In this document: one piece after another, positions 16,584-24,655 of the stretch
How positions within the stretch are numbered: the first letter of the stretch is position 1
How the letters are laid out: the number at the start of each line of letters is the position of its first letter
Assembly (NCBI GenBank): GCA_039028975.1
Contig: JBCCHB010000153.1
Span: forward strand, 1 to 38,525
DNA length: 38,525 nt
From: JAHBNG01 sp039028975
Lineage (GTDB): Bacteria > Chloroflexota > Anaerolineae > Caldilineales > Caldilineaceae
Direction: 5' to 3'
Made by a program: the position numbers and the translations under genes
Notes under the pieces: model-generated
Seen by the model: the letters and a program-made list of their open reading frames with translations, nothing else
Databases searched by the model: none
Told to the model about the DNA's origin: nothing

Positions 16584-17453
16584 ATGACCGCCACTATCCT
16601 AACCTGCGCCGTCATCGGCGGCTTTACTACCCGCGACCATCATCCTGCCGCACCGATTACGCCGGAAGAAATTGCGACGGCCTGTATCGAAGCCGCTCAC
16701 GCTGGCGCAACGATGGTCCATATTCACGTGCGCGATCCTGAAACAGGGCTAGGGAGTATGGATTTGGGGCTGTATCGAGAGGTTGTTGATCGTATTCGTG
16801 AAAGTGATGCTGAGGTGCTGATCAATTTGACGACAGGGCCTGGCGCAAGCTTTCTGCCGAGTGCTGAGGACCCAAATGTGGCAGACCCCGCAACGCATAT
16901 GGTGAAAGCTGTGAAGCGAACGGAACACGTTGTTGCGCTCAAACCTGATGTGTGTAGTCTAGATTTTCCGACTATGTGGTTTGGGCAGCGGGCATTCATG
17001 AACGTCCCCGATATTTTACGTGAAATGGCAACCATCATTCGTGAGGCTGGTACAAAGCCAGAATTGGAAGTCTTTGACAGCGGCGATATCCGCTTGGTGA
17101 ATGATTTCCTGGATGAGGGTTTGCTTGAAGCCCCGCCGTTTTTCCAGGTTGTGATGGGCGTAAAATACGGCTTTTCTGCAACGCCAGAAACGGTCTTTTA
17201 TGCAAAATCGCAGTTGCCGCCGGGGAGTAAATTTGCCGCGTTTGGTGTCAGCCGGATGGCGTTTCCGATGGTGGCGCAATCGTGGCTGGCTGGCGGCCAT
17301 TGCCGCATCGGCCTGGAAGACGCGATCTACCTCAGCCGTGGCGTTTTAGCCCCGAACAATGCCGCCATGGTGATCAAAGCGAAACGCATTATCGAGGATT
17401 TGGGCGGCAAAGTGGCAACCGTTGCTGAGGGGCGCGAAATTCTGGGAATTTGA
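16584..17453 (+). CDS. beta-keto acid cleavage enzyme (BKACE, DUF849 family)
   Basis: A 289-residue Zn-dependent TIM barrel of the BKACE family, whose founder Kce condenses 3-keto-5-aminohexanoate with acetyl-CoA to give acetoacetate and 3-aminobutyryl-CoA. The His46-x-His48 zinc pair in MVHIHVRDPETG, the INLTTGPG strand, LEVFDSGD, the substrate-contact region FFQVVMGVKYG and the GGHCRIGLEDAIY Glu are all visible. AAGGAG lies five bases before the ATG. As second gene of the cluster it would cleave a beta-keto acid generated by the oxygenase and dehydrogenases, feeding acyl-CoA to metabolism. Subfamily specificity is not readable with confidence. Confidence 0.9.
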   Translation: MTATILTCAVIGGFTTRDHHPAAPITPEEIATACIEAAHAGATMVHIHVRDPETGLGSMDLGLYREVVDRIRESDAEVLINLTTGPGASFLPSAEDPNVADPATHMVKAVKRTEHVVALKPDVCSLDFPTMWFGQRAFMNVPDILREMATIIREAGTKPELEVFDSGDIRLVNDFLDEGLLEAPPFFQVVMGVKYGFSATPETVFYAKSQLPPGSKFAAFGVSRMAFPMVAQSWLAGGHCRIGLEDAIYLSRGVLAPNNAAMVIKAKRIIEDLGGKVATVAEGREILGI

Positions 17454-17599
17454 TTAGAGATTGGAGATTGGCGATTAAAACGAAGATTACATCTCATGAA
17501 GAAAGGAGATTCTATCTGCACAATCACGAATGAAATTATTACTTTAGCCAATCCGCAATCCGCTCGAAACAAATTAAGCTATTTTTTAAGGAGAAACTT
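17454..17599. repeat. spacer with GATTGGN microrepeats and orphan ribosome site
   Basis: Immediately after the BKACE stop come the words TTAGAGA, TTGGAGA, TTGGCGA, TTA (17453-17476). A second ribosome-site-like AAAGGAG at about 17503 has no gene behind it. The true site, AAGGAG, is six bases before ATG 17600. Confidence 0.5.
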
Positions 17600-18934
17600 A
17601 TGTCAATCAACAACTTAAGTCGACGACAATTTCTGAAGGCAAGCGCGGGGGTAAGTGTCGCCGCTCTGTTCGCGGCATGTGCGCCTGCTGGGACCGCGCC
17701 AACAACAGATACCGCAAGCAGTGATGAGGCCATTGAGCTAGAGGTCTGGCATCAGGACTGGTCTGGCGCAAACCAAGTGATGGACCTACTTGGACCCAGG
17801 TTTGAGGAGGCGAACCCCAACGCCACCGTGAATTTTGCCCGTATCGGCTATAGTGATCTGCAGACAAAGATTTTCCCCGCGGTCGCGGCTGGCACCGAAG
17901 CGGATGTGATGATGATGTACACGAATTGGGTGGTGGCGACAGATATCTCGCAAGTGTTTCTTGACATAACCGACCTGTCCGGGGGGCTTTCTGTTCTGGA
18001 AGAGAAGACGTGGCCTGTCGCCTTCCAGGCAATATCCGTACCGGAAGGCAAAGTCTTCTACCTTCCATGGGCTTGCGGCGCGAATGGCTGCGCCTATACG
18101 GTGCAAACGGAACAGTACGCCGAAGCAGGCATTGACTACACAGCGTTTGCGAACTATGAAGAATTCGTGGAAGCTGCCGTCGCCTTAACCCAGATCGATG
18201 ATGATGGCAAGATCACCCGCGCTGGCTTTGCCCCACAAATAGACTCATCGTTCCTATTTGGCCAGATCTGGCAGTTGGGTGGCGAATTCTTCGACAGAGA
18301 GACAGGTCAATGGTCTTTGAGCTCGGAGGAGGGTGAGGCAGCAGCGCAGCTTGTCCACGACCTCTATCACGTACACAAAGTTAATGACTTTGAATTGTAC
18401 ACCAATGTTGGAGATGCAATGGGGGCCGGCCTCGTTTCTACCTTGAGTAACGGTGCCTGGGCCGGTAGCTGGATGGGCGAGTCGGGTGTTCCAGCCGACA
18501 ACATCGTTGCGCCACTGTTTGCTGATGGGGTAGAAGAGGTCATGTACCCTGGACACTTTGCTGGCTGGGGTCTTTCCAAACAGCTTGCGGATAGCGCTAA
18601 ACTGGCTGCGGCTTTTGAATTTGCAGAGCTAATGGTCAGCCCCGATGGCTTTATTGCCATGATGGATGGTTACTCGGGTATTTCACCCAGCAAAGAGGTA
18701 TATAGCGACCCAAGCCATGCTGAAACCAAATATGGCGATATGTCCAAACGGGTCGCCGATATTGTCTGGTCAATTGGCCGCTATACGCAAGACCATATTG
18801 CGGATTTCAGCCCATTTAACGCTGAATTTGATCGGGCTATTCGCGAGGAGATAACGATTCCAGAAGCCCTGGCCAATATGGACGAATACCTGAATGAGCA
18901 AGAAGCGCTGGCGCGTGAACGTATTGCGGCATAA
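17600..18934 (+). CDS. sugar ABC transporter substrate-binding lipoprotein (family 1)
   Basis: A 444-residue solute-binding protein of the MalE/UgpB group, anchored outside the membrane. The N-terminus has a Tat motif SRRQFLKAS and a lipobox ending LFAAC (Cys27), followed by a Thr/Ala/Ser-rich linker. Family features: ELEVWHQDWSGANQVMDLL, FEEANPNATVNF, the hinge VFYLPWACGANG, and the late helix FAELMVSPDGFIAMMDGYSG. Export by Tat as a folded lipoprotein is common in Chloroflexota and archaea. AAGGAG is at the right distance. It precedes two permease genes; no ATP-binding subunit gene is present, so a shared MsmK/MalK-type ATPase is likely. Confidence 0.92.
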   Translation: MSINNLSRRQFLKASAGVSVAALFAACAPAGTAPTTDTASSDEAIELEVWHQDWSGANQVMDLLGPRFEEANPNATVNFARIGYSDLQTKIFPAVAAGTEADVMMMYTNWVVATDISQVFLDITDLSGGLSVLEEKTWPVAFQAISVPEGKVFYLPWACGANGCAYTVQTEQYAEAGIDYTAFANYEEFVEAAVALTQIDDDGKITRAGFAPQIDSSFLFGQIWQLGGEFFDRETGQWSLSSEEGEAAAQLVHDLYHVHKVNDFELYTNVGDAMGAGLVSTLSNGAWAGSWMGESGVPADNIVAPLFADGVEEVMYPGHFAGWGLSKQLADSAKLAAAFEFAELMVSPDGFIAMMDGYSGISPSKEVYSDPSHAETKYGDMSKRVADIVWSIGRYTQDHIADFSPFNAEFDRAIREEITIPEALANMDEYLNEQEALARERIAA

Positions 18935-19032
18935 GAGAAGAATTATAAATGGTGAATTGAAAACGGTGAATGGGCACGTGTAATGTCACCACGTTCATTC
19001 ACCATTCGCCATTCATTAACAGAGCGATATCT
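18935..19032. repeat. spacer with GGTGAAT microrepeats
   Basis: Direct and inverted copies of words such as ATGGTGAATTG, CGGTGAATGG, CATTCACCATTCGCCATTCA fill 18946-19018. The right part is roughly the reverse complement of the left, so a hairpin can form between the binding-protein and permease genes, where it could limit read-through or stabilise the upstream message. Confidence 0.55.
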
Positions 19033-19932
19033 ATGACACTAAGCAGACAGAGTGATCAATCGATCATCAGACGATTCCGGCGCGCCAGCCCGTTTGCTTT
19101 GATCTATGCGGCTGCCGTGTTGATCTTTTATACGGTGATCTTTGTACTCCCCTTTATTACAGGCATCTGGCTCTCCTTTCATAATTGGGATTTCCTGACC
19201 AAACCGGTTTTTGTGGATATACGCAATTTTAGAGAGATCGCCTCGGATGATCACTTTTGGATGGCTCTGCAAAAGACGCTTATGTTTGTGGTCGGTGAGA
19301 TCAGCACTGGCGTGGTGTTGGCGCTGCTGGTTGCTCTGGCTCTTAGCTACATGCAGGACAAATGGAAGAAACTCTTTCTAGGATTATACTATCTGCCCGT
19401 AATCACCCCTCTGGTCGTCTCTGTGTTCCTGTGGCGTTGGCTTTACACGCCAACTGGCGGTGTCCTCAATACGCTACTTAGCAGCGTCGGCTTGCCTGAA
19501 CAACCTTTTTTGGCAAGTTCGCAACAAGCCCTTTGGGCCATTACCGCCATGATAGTTTGGTCATATCTGGGGACAGGTATCGTCCTTTTTCTGGCGGGTA
19601 TCCATGATATTCCACAAAGTTTGTACGAGGCAGCACGAATCGATGGGGCTGGCTTCTGGCAGATGTTTATAAAGATTACCTTACCATTGCTACGCCCGGT
19701 ACTTATCTATCAAGTCGTCGTTAGTGTCATCGGTACCGTTCAAATGTTTGAGCCTTTCTTGCTGATGCAAACCCCCGGCTTTAGCACCCGTACACTTTCG
19801 CTCTACACTTATCAACTTGGCTTCAAATCGCTCAATATGGGCTATGGTGCCGCCGTTTCGCTTATCATCTTTGTGATGTTATTGGGAGCCACTATTTTCC
19901 AGTTGCGCCGCTGGACAGTTGAAATGCGATAA
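19033..19932 (+). CDS. sugar ABC transporter permease (MalF/UgpA type)
   Basis: An inner-membrane permease of about 299 residues with six hydrophobic segments. The first follows the basic stretch RRFRRASPFALIYAAAVLIF, and the EAA loop is EAARIDGAGFWQMFIKITLP, the contact for the ATPase. I start at ATG 19033; the frame is open back to 18970, but the extra 21 residues are encoded by the intergenic microrepeat and are not family-like. It pairs with the MalG-type permease 12 bp downstream and the upstream binding protein. Confidence 0.9.
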   Translation: MTLSRQSDQSIIRRFRRASPFALIYAAAVLIFYTVIFVLPFITGIWLSFHNWDFLTKPVFVDIRNFREIASDDHFWMALQKTLMFVVGEISTGVVLALLVALALSYMQDKWKKLFLGLYYLPVITPLVVSVFLWRWLYTPTGGVLNTLLSSVGLPEQPFLASSQQALWAITAMIVWSYLGTGIVLFLAGIHDIPQSLYEAARIDGAGFWQMFIKITLPLLRPVLIYQVVVSVIGTVQMFEPFLLMQTPGFSTRTLSLYTYQLGFKSLNMGYGAAVSLIIFVMLLGATIFQLRRWTVEMR

Positions 19933-19944
19933 AGAGACATAACC

Positions 19945-20838
19945 ATGGCCACACACAATATACCCCAAATCCAATCTTCGCTAAGGCGGACTATCTATAT
20001 ATGGTTCACGACGGATCGCTGGATACGGGCGCTACTTTTTATCCTGCTTGCGTTGGGTAGTGTGGCCATGTTTTACCCCTTTATCTGGATGTTTTTCTCC
20101 TCATTTAAGACCCACACTGACATCTGGCGTTTCCCGCCAACATTGATTCCCGACCCCTGGACTTTGGAAGCATATTTCGGTGTACTCGATCCATCTCGGG
20201 CCAATTTGCCGGTGGCCTATTACAATAGTTTGCTGGTCAGTGCTGGCACGGTGATCAGTGTGTTGATTACCTCGTCAATGGGGGGCTTTGTCTTTGCCCG
20301 GCTCGATTTTCCAGGGCGTGACTATCTCTTTTACTTTGTGCTGGCAACGACCATGGTGCCCTTTTTGACGCTCCTCATCCCTCTCTTTATCGTGATGCGC
20401 GATCTCAACATGCTCAATACTCTGTGGGCTGTGTTTGTGCCCTCCATGTTTTCTTCTTTTGGCATTTTTCTGTCGCGGCAATTTGTTTACGGCGTTCCAG
20501 GTGAGTTGTTCGATGCCGCCAAGATTGATGGGGCCAGCGATATGCGTATCTATCTCAACCTTATCTTGCCGCTCACAAAGCCCATCCTTTCATTCTTAGC
20601 GATCTTAACATTTCTAAACAGCTTTAATTCCTACTTGTGGCCCTTAGTGGTGTTAACGGGTGAAGATAAATTAACCCTCCCCTTAATCATTTCTCGCTTG
20701 GGGCAAGGGTTTGGCTCTAACGATCCGCAAATCATTATGGCTGGCTCTATGTTAACGGTTATTCCGCCGATCATCATTTACGTTATTTTCCAACGAAATT
20801 TTGTGCAAGGTGTAGCCCTAACTGGATTGAAAGGCTAA
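19945..20838 (+). CDS. sugar ABC transporter permease (MalG/UgpE type)
   Basis: A 297-residue partner permease. Typical features are the first segment ALLFILLALGSVAMFYPFIW, then MFFSSFKTHTDIW, the helix YLFYFVLATTMVPFLTLLIP, the EAA motif DAAKIDGASDMRIYLNLILP and the NSFNSYLWPLVVL segment before the last helix. It starts 12 bp after the MalF-type gene and ends six bp before the Gfo/Idh gene, so all three are surely one transcript. Together with the binding protein it forms the import channel. Confidence 0.92.
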   Translation: MATHNIPQIQSSLRRTIYIWFTTDRWIRALLFILLALGSVAMFYPFIWMFFSSFKTHTDIWRFPPTLIPDPWTLEAYFGVLDPSRANLPVAYYNSLLVSAGTVISVLITSSMGGFVFARLDFPGRDYLFYFVLATTMVPFLTLLIPLFIVMRDLNMLNTLWAVFVPSMFSSFGIFLSRQFVYGVPGELFDAAKIDGASDMRIYLNLILPLTKPILSFLAILTFLNSFNSYLWPLVVLTGEDKLTLPLIISRLGQGFGSNDPQIIMAGSMLTVIPPIIIYVIFQRNFVQGVALTGLKG

Positions 20839-20844
20839 AGGCCG

Positions 20845-21849
20845 ATGAAAACAATCGGCGTTGGCGTTATTGGTCTTGGCATGGGCCGTGGCATGTTGGC
20901 CGTTAACGATGATCCAGATGCGCAGATGCAGGTACGAGCGATCTGTGATCAAAATGAATCGCTGTTAGCACAAGTTCAAGCGCAGCATAGCATCCCTTTT
21001 GCGACAGCTGATTATGCCGCCTTATTAGCCCGACCTGATATTGATGTGGTCGGTATCTATACGCCGGATGATTTGCACATTCAACATCTGAAAGCCGCCG
21101 CTCAGGCTGGAAAACATATTATCTGCACCAAACCGATGGTGGTTTCGCGGGAAGAAGCCCAACAGGTGGTTGATCTGGTCCGTCAACACCAGATCAAGTT
21201 TATGGTAGGACAAACATCGCGTTTTGTGCCCCGCTTTAAGGCCGCTAAAAAATTGTACGATGATGGCGATTTAGGCCGCCCGCTCTTTGCCGAAGCACAC
21301 TATGTCCACGATATACGCCCCGTCCTTGATCGCACCCCCTGGCGACACGAACGTCCCCAGGATTTCTTGTATGGCGGCGCTTGCCACCCCGTCGACCTCT
21401 TAAGCTGGTTCTTTGGCGACGTGGACGAGGTCTTTGTTTATGCGACCCAAAGTGAAATGGATGCTCGCTATCCCCATTATGACAATTTTCTGATCAACCT
21501 CCGATTTAAATCAGGCGTGATGGCCCGCGTATTGGCCGTTTTTGGTTTGGTTGAGCCGCCCTTACCGATGTTGAGTCTGGGTATTTATGGCAGCGGAGGA
21601 ACGATCATAGACGAGCGCCTTGTCTTGGACAAACTTGAGGGACAACCAACCCTCAACCTGACTTTTGATCGCGAACAAGGCCACGGACGCGAGGTTTGGC
21701 GCTATATGCGGCATTTTGAGACGTGTTTACTTGAAGACCGATCCCCATTGATCAACGAAGTGGTTGGGGCGAAAGTGATTGCCACAATTTCTGCTTGTTG
21801 GGAGTCGGTTCACAGCGGGCTACCAGTCAAAGTTGATAACAATTTTTAG
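20845..21849 (+). CDS. Gfo/Idh/MocA family oxidoreductase
   Basis: A 334-residue NAD(P)-dependent sugar dehydrogenase. The N-terminal Rossmann fold opens with GVGVIGLGMGRG, and the conserved EKP-type motif reads CTKPMVV (Lys96). The catalytic-domain motif YGGACHPVDLLSWFFGDV carries the His and Asp expected near the active site. Such enzymes oxidise or epimerise sugar hydroxyls, often on the substrate brought in by the adjacent transporter. It follows the MalG gene by six bases and is followed nine bases later by the truncated PhyH frame. Cytoplasmic. Confidence 0.9.
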   Translation: MKTIGVGVIGLGMGRGMLAVNDDPDAQMQVRAICDQNESLLAQVQAQHSIPFATADYAALLARPDIDVVGIYTPDDLHIQHLKAAAQAGKHIICTKPMVVSREEAQQVVDLVRQHQIKFMVGQTSRFVPRFKAAKKLYDDGDLGRPLFAEAHYVHDIRPVLDRTPWRHERPQDFLYGGACHPVDLLSWFFGDVDEVFVYATQSEMDARYPHYDNFLINLRFKSGVMARVLAVFGLVEPPLPMLSLGIYGSGGTIIDERLVLDKLEGQPTLNLTFDREQGHGREVWRYMRHFETCLLEDRSPLINEVVGAKVIATISACWESVHSGLPVKVDNNF

Positions 21850-21858
21850 GAATAGCTA

Positions 21859-22356
21859 ATGTCTGAAAAACTAACCGACGCCGTCTTTGAGCAATTTTGC
21901 GAGCGGGGTTATGTTATCATTCATAACTACCTGCCAGAAACGCAACGGGCTGAAATGGCTACAGCCATCCGACGCTTGCTCAAACCCTGGGATGACGTCA
22001 AACGCGATCCCCCGCCAAACCGAACCGATCACTGTTATTTCCCTTATCCCGAACAATGCCTAAATCACGCCATTATCAATTGGGACGCAATCCGTTTCGC
22101 CCAAAAGTGGCTGGGTACCGAACACGTTCATTATCGACCGGGGTTAGCCTTGGTTCGGTATCCTGGCTACAAGGGGTATACAGGTGCCGCCCATATCGAC
22201 AATGGGAACAATTCACTCTTGCCGCCCACCGAGTCGGATCGCAGTTACGGTCAGCTAAATTTTGAATTGATGAATTGGCGAATGGTTAACGCTAATCACG
22301 GGGGACTAATCACTACCCACTACCCACTAATCACTGTATTCAAAGCGGAGCGATAA
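21859..22356 (+). pseudogene. PhyH dioxygenase, truncated after the HxD motif
   Basis: The first 135 codons are a good PhyH-family N-terminal half: FCERGYVIIHNYLPETQRAE, HYRPGLALVRYPGY and the iron ligands His112-x-Asp114 in AAHIDNGNNSLLPP. The frame then runs into microrepeat DNA (from about 22262), and residues 136-165 are its translation, unlike the family. The distal His and the 2-oxoglutarate Arg are missing, so no activity is expected. The start and spacing (nine bp after Gfo/Idh) are intact, and its last codons contain the GGAG used by the next gene, so it may survive as a coupling frame. Confidence 0.75.
22262..22338. repeat. microrepeat tract at the PhyH break point
   Basis: Degenerate seven- to eight-base words: TGAATTGATGAATTGGCGAATGG, then ACTAATCACTACCCACTACCCACTAATCACT when read continuously in two blocks. 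The same word families occur between other genes of this cluster. Here the tract replaces the 3' half of the PhyH gene. Confidence 0.65.
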
Positions 22357-23208
22357 ATGACTGATAGACTAATCAACAAGGTCGCCATTATCACCGGTGG
22401 CGGTAGCCACGATGGTGTGCTGGGAACAGGGCAAGCGACGGCGATTTGTATGGCGCGTGAAGGGGCAAAAGTGCTTGTCGCTGACGTGGTATCAGAAAAC
22501 GCGGATCGAACGGTGGCGGCGATCAAAGCGGATAGCGGCGGCGAGGCATCAACCTTTGTTGGGGACGCCACCAACGCGGATGATAGCGAAGCCATGATTG
22601 CAACCGCAGTTGAGCGTTATGGGGGCCTGCACATCCTGATGAATAATTTGGGGTATGGCGGACGCGGCAGTCGCGGGACAGCGGGGCCAGGCGTAACGGG
22701 CGTCGATGAGGACACGTGGGAACTGGGGATGAATTTGAATCTCAAAAGCGCGATGCTCGCCACAAAATATGCGATTCCGGCTATGGCCGCCGCTGGTGGC
22801 GGCTCGATCATTAATGTTTCATCAGTCGATGGTATCGCAGGGGCCATGAGTTATAACGTGCCCTATGGTGTTTCTAAAGGAGCGTTACATATGCTCACAA
22901 AAACCACAGCAGCGTTTCATGGTCGACAGGGCATTAGAGCGAACTGTATTGCGCCGGGTCACTTGCATGCCGCATTCACGGAGCAGCTTTCGCCAGAACT
23001 GCGCGAACGTCGACACCGCGTGACACCTCTGGGCACCGAAGGTACAGCCTGGGACATTGGCTGGGCCGCCGTATTCCTGGCCAGCGATCAAGCGCGTTGG
23101 ATATCGGGCGTTGTGTTACCCGTAGACGGTGGCCTTTACGCCTCTCAGCCGCTGCTGGCCTATGGCCATATTGAAGGCAAGAGTCCGTTTGAGGCAGACA
23201 CAGCGTAG
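22357..23208 (+). CDS. short-chain dehydrogenase/reductase (SDR)
   Basis: A 283-residue classical SDR. Nucleotide-binding TGGGSHDGVLGTGQA (a longer glycine loop than usual), NNLGYGG in place of NNAG, catalytic Ser156 in INVSSVDG and Tyr170-x3-Lys174 in YGVSK. The C-terminal PVDGGLYASQPLL is typical. It oxidises a secondary alcohol or reduces a ketone with NAD(P). ATG follows the stop of the truncated PhyH frame without a gap (TAA-ATG), with GGAG inside the preceding frame, so translation is probably coupled. Likely works with the Gfo/Idh enzyme on intermediates of the imported substrate. Confidence 0.92.
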   Translation: MTDRLINKVAIITGGGSHDGVLGTGQATAICMAREGAKVLVADVVSENADRTVAAIKADSGGEASTFVGDATNADDSEAMIATAVERYGGLHILMNNLGYGGRGSRGTAGPGVTGVDEDTWELGMNLNLKSAMLATKYAIPAMAAAGGGSIINVSSVDGIAGAMSYNVPYGVSKGALHMLTKTTAAFHGRQGIRANCIAPGHLHAAFTEQLSPELRERRHRVTPLGTEGTAWDIGWAAVFLASDQARWISGVVLPVDGGLYASQPLLAYGHIEGKSPFEADTA

Positions 23209-23395
23209 GGCGTACGTTTGCTGCTACAATGCTGCGCGCAATAATCTTTATCGGGAAGCCCATCATCCAAGCTATACGCCGCTTGAAAAAGTGCCGGATA
23301 GCGCTATCAAAGAAGCCGGGATGAAGCGGTTTGAGGACGATGACAGCTATGTCGCCTTTATGAATGCCGACAGGAGTATTGCTTCGGAAGCCTGA
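23209..23395 (+). pseudogene. possible C-terminal remnant of an unidentified gene
   Basis: From about 23250 one plus frame reads NLYREAHHPSYTPLEKVP and DSAIKEAGMKRFEDDDSYVAF to a stop at 23395. Composition and rhythm look like a real protein tail, but there is no ribosome site and the upstream codons are antisense-like. It could be the 3' end of a gene deleted together with the PhyH half. I cannot name it. Confidence 0.3.
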
Positions 23396-23400
23396 ACAAT

Positions 23401-24330
23401 ATGGAATGCACTGTTATGAAACCATCCAACATTTTAAGGAACCAAATTGGCGACGTTATGCTATACTCTGGCGCTGTGGAAACTATACAAGAACTACTAA
23501 CTCTGTTAGACCTTGAGCAGATAGAGGATAATTTTTTTCGCGGCGAAAATTATAGAGCGCCCTGGAAACGTGTTTTTGGCGGCCAAACCCTGGCTCAGGC
23601 CTTGCATGCGGCTTATCAAACCGTGCCAGAAGGGCGTTATGCCCACTCGTTACAGGCGTATTTTATTTTAGGTGGTGATATTGATATACCAATTTTGTAC
23701 GAGGTTGAGCGTATTCGTGATGGTGGCAGCTTTACCACCCGACGCATTACGGGCATTCAGAAAGGGCAAGCAATCTTTATCATGTCTGCTTCCTTTCAGA
23801 AGGAAGAAGGCGGTTTAGCCCATCAAATTGATATGCCAGATGTTCCGCCGCCCGAAGCCCTAATAACCGATGAAGAACAAGCTGAGATGTATCGCGAAAA
23901 AGCGCCTCACCTCTATAAACGCGCCCAAACGCTGCCCCCCTTCGAGTTTCGGCCCGTTGAAACGCTAAATTTGCTTGATCCGCAAGCGCATCCACCGCTA
24001 AAACACACCTGGATTAAAGCAAAAGGTGCAATGCCAGATGATAAGCAAGTTCACCAGACAACCTTAGCCTATGCGTCAGATTATAATCTGAATTCAACAT
24101 CCTTTTTGCCGCATTATGATCAAATCGGTTCAAATGGCTTAATGACAGTAAGCCTTGACCATGGCATGTGGTTTCATCGCGATTTTCGGATGGATGAGTG
24201 GCTACTTTATGTGATGGATAGCCCCAGTACGTCGAATGCACGTGGCTTTAATCGTGGCAGCTTCTTTACCCGAGACGGTCACCTGGTCGCGTCGGCAGTG
24301 CAAGAAGGGTTGATGCGTAAGCGGCGCTGA
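23401..24330 (+). CDS. tesB: acyl-CoA thioesterase II (TesB-like)
   Basis: A double-hotdog thioesterase that hydrolyses acyl-CoA to free acid and CoA. The first hotdog holds VFGGQTLAQALHAAYQTVP and GGSFTTRRITGIQKGQ; the second holds the catalytic Asp in YASDYNL, the Ser/Thr strand before DHGMWFHRDFRMDEWLLY, SNARGFNRGSFF and the Gln in SAVQEGLMR. Family members have about 286 residues; starting at ATG 23458 (MLYSGAVETIQ) would give 290, so the 19 preceding residues may be untranslated. No strong ribosome site is seen at either start. It closes the plus-strand cluster and may recycle CoA from products of the BKACE reaction. Confidence 0.9.
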   Translation: MECTVMKPSNILRNQIGDVMLYSGAVETIQELLTLLDLEQIEDNFFRGENYRAPWKRVFGGQTLAQALHAAYQTVPEGRYAHSLQAYFILGGDIDIPILYEVERIRDGGSFTTRRITGIQKGQAIFIMSASFQKEEGGLAHQIDMPDVPPPEALITDEEQAEMYREKAPHLYKRAQTLPPFEFRPVETLNLLDPQAHPPLKHTWIKAKGAMPDDKQVHQTTLAYASDYNLNSTSFLPHYDQIGSNGLMTVSLDHGMWFHRDFRMDEWLLYVMDSPSTSNARGFNRGSFFTRDGHLVASAVQEGLMRKRR

Positions 24331-24379
24331 TTTTTGCATCATCCATAGTGTTACTAACATTGAATATGGCATCATAAAT

Positions 24380-24598
24380 CTACTCCCATAAAGCCGCCCG
24401 CCCTTGTTCGAGCCATTGCACACAATCTGGCGTTAAAATTTGCGCTTTGGCCGCCTCAGACATCGCCACTTCCGCCTCGGATAGGACATCCTTCCAACGA
24501 TTGTTTGACCCCTTAAAATAGAAGGCCCTGGTTTTTTTGCGTTCCTCTGGATCAGTGACAGCCTCAACGGCTTTGCTCGAAATGACATACCACCACAC
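24380..24598 (-). pseudogene. sulfotransferase, C-terminal fragment
   Basis: About 55 of the 72 codons match the end of PAPS-dependent sulfotransferases: FYFKGSNNRWKDVLSEAEVA is the conserved C-terminal loop that contacts the PAPS phosphate, followed by CVQWLEQGRAAL. The PAPS-binding N-terminus is missing (the family has over 250 residues). It is convergent with tesB, 49 bp apart. A remnant only. Confidence 0.7.
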
Positions 24599-24655
24599 TT
24601 TCGAATTCAGCTACTTTCGGAATGCCCTAAATTGAACATGGCAATTGGACGGTCG

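Noticed and set aside
17607..18068. A 153-codon minus frame inside the binding-protein gene.
   Set aside because: It is an antisense shadow; the plus strand has a Tat lipoprotein signal and full family motifs.
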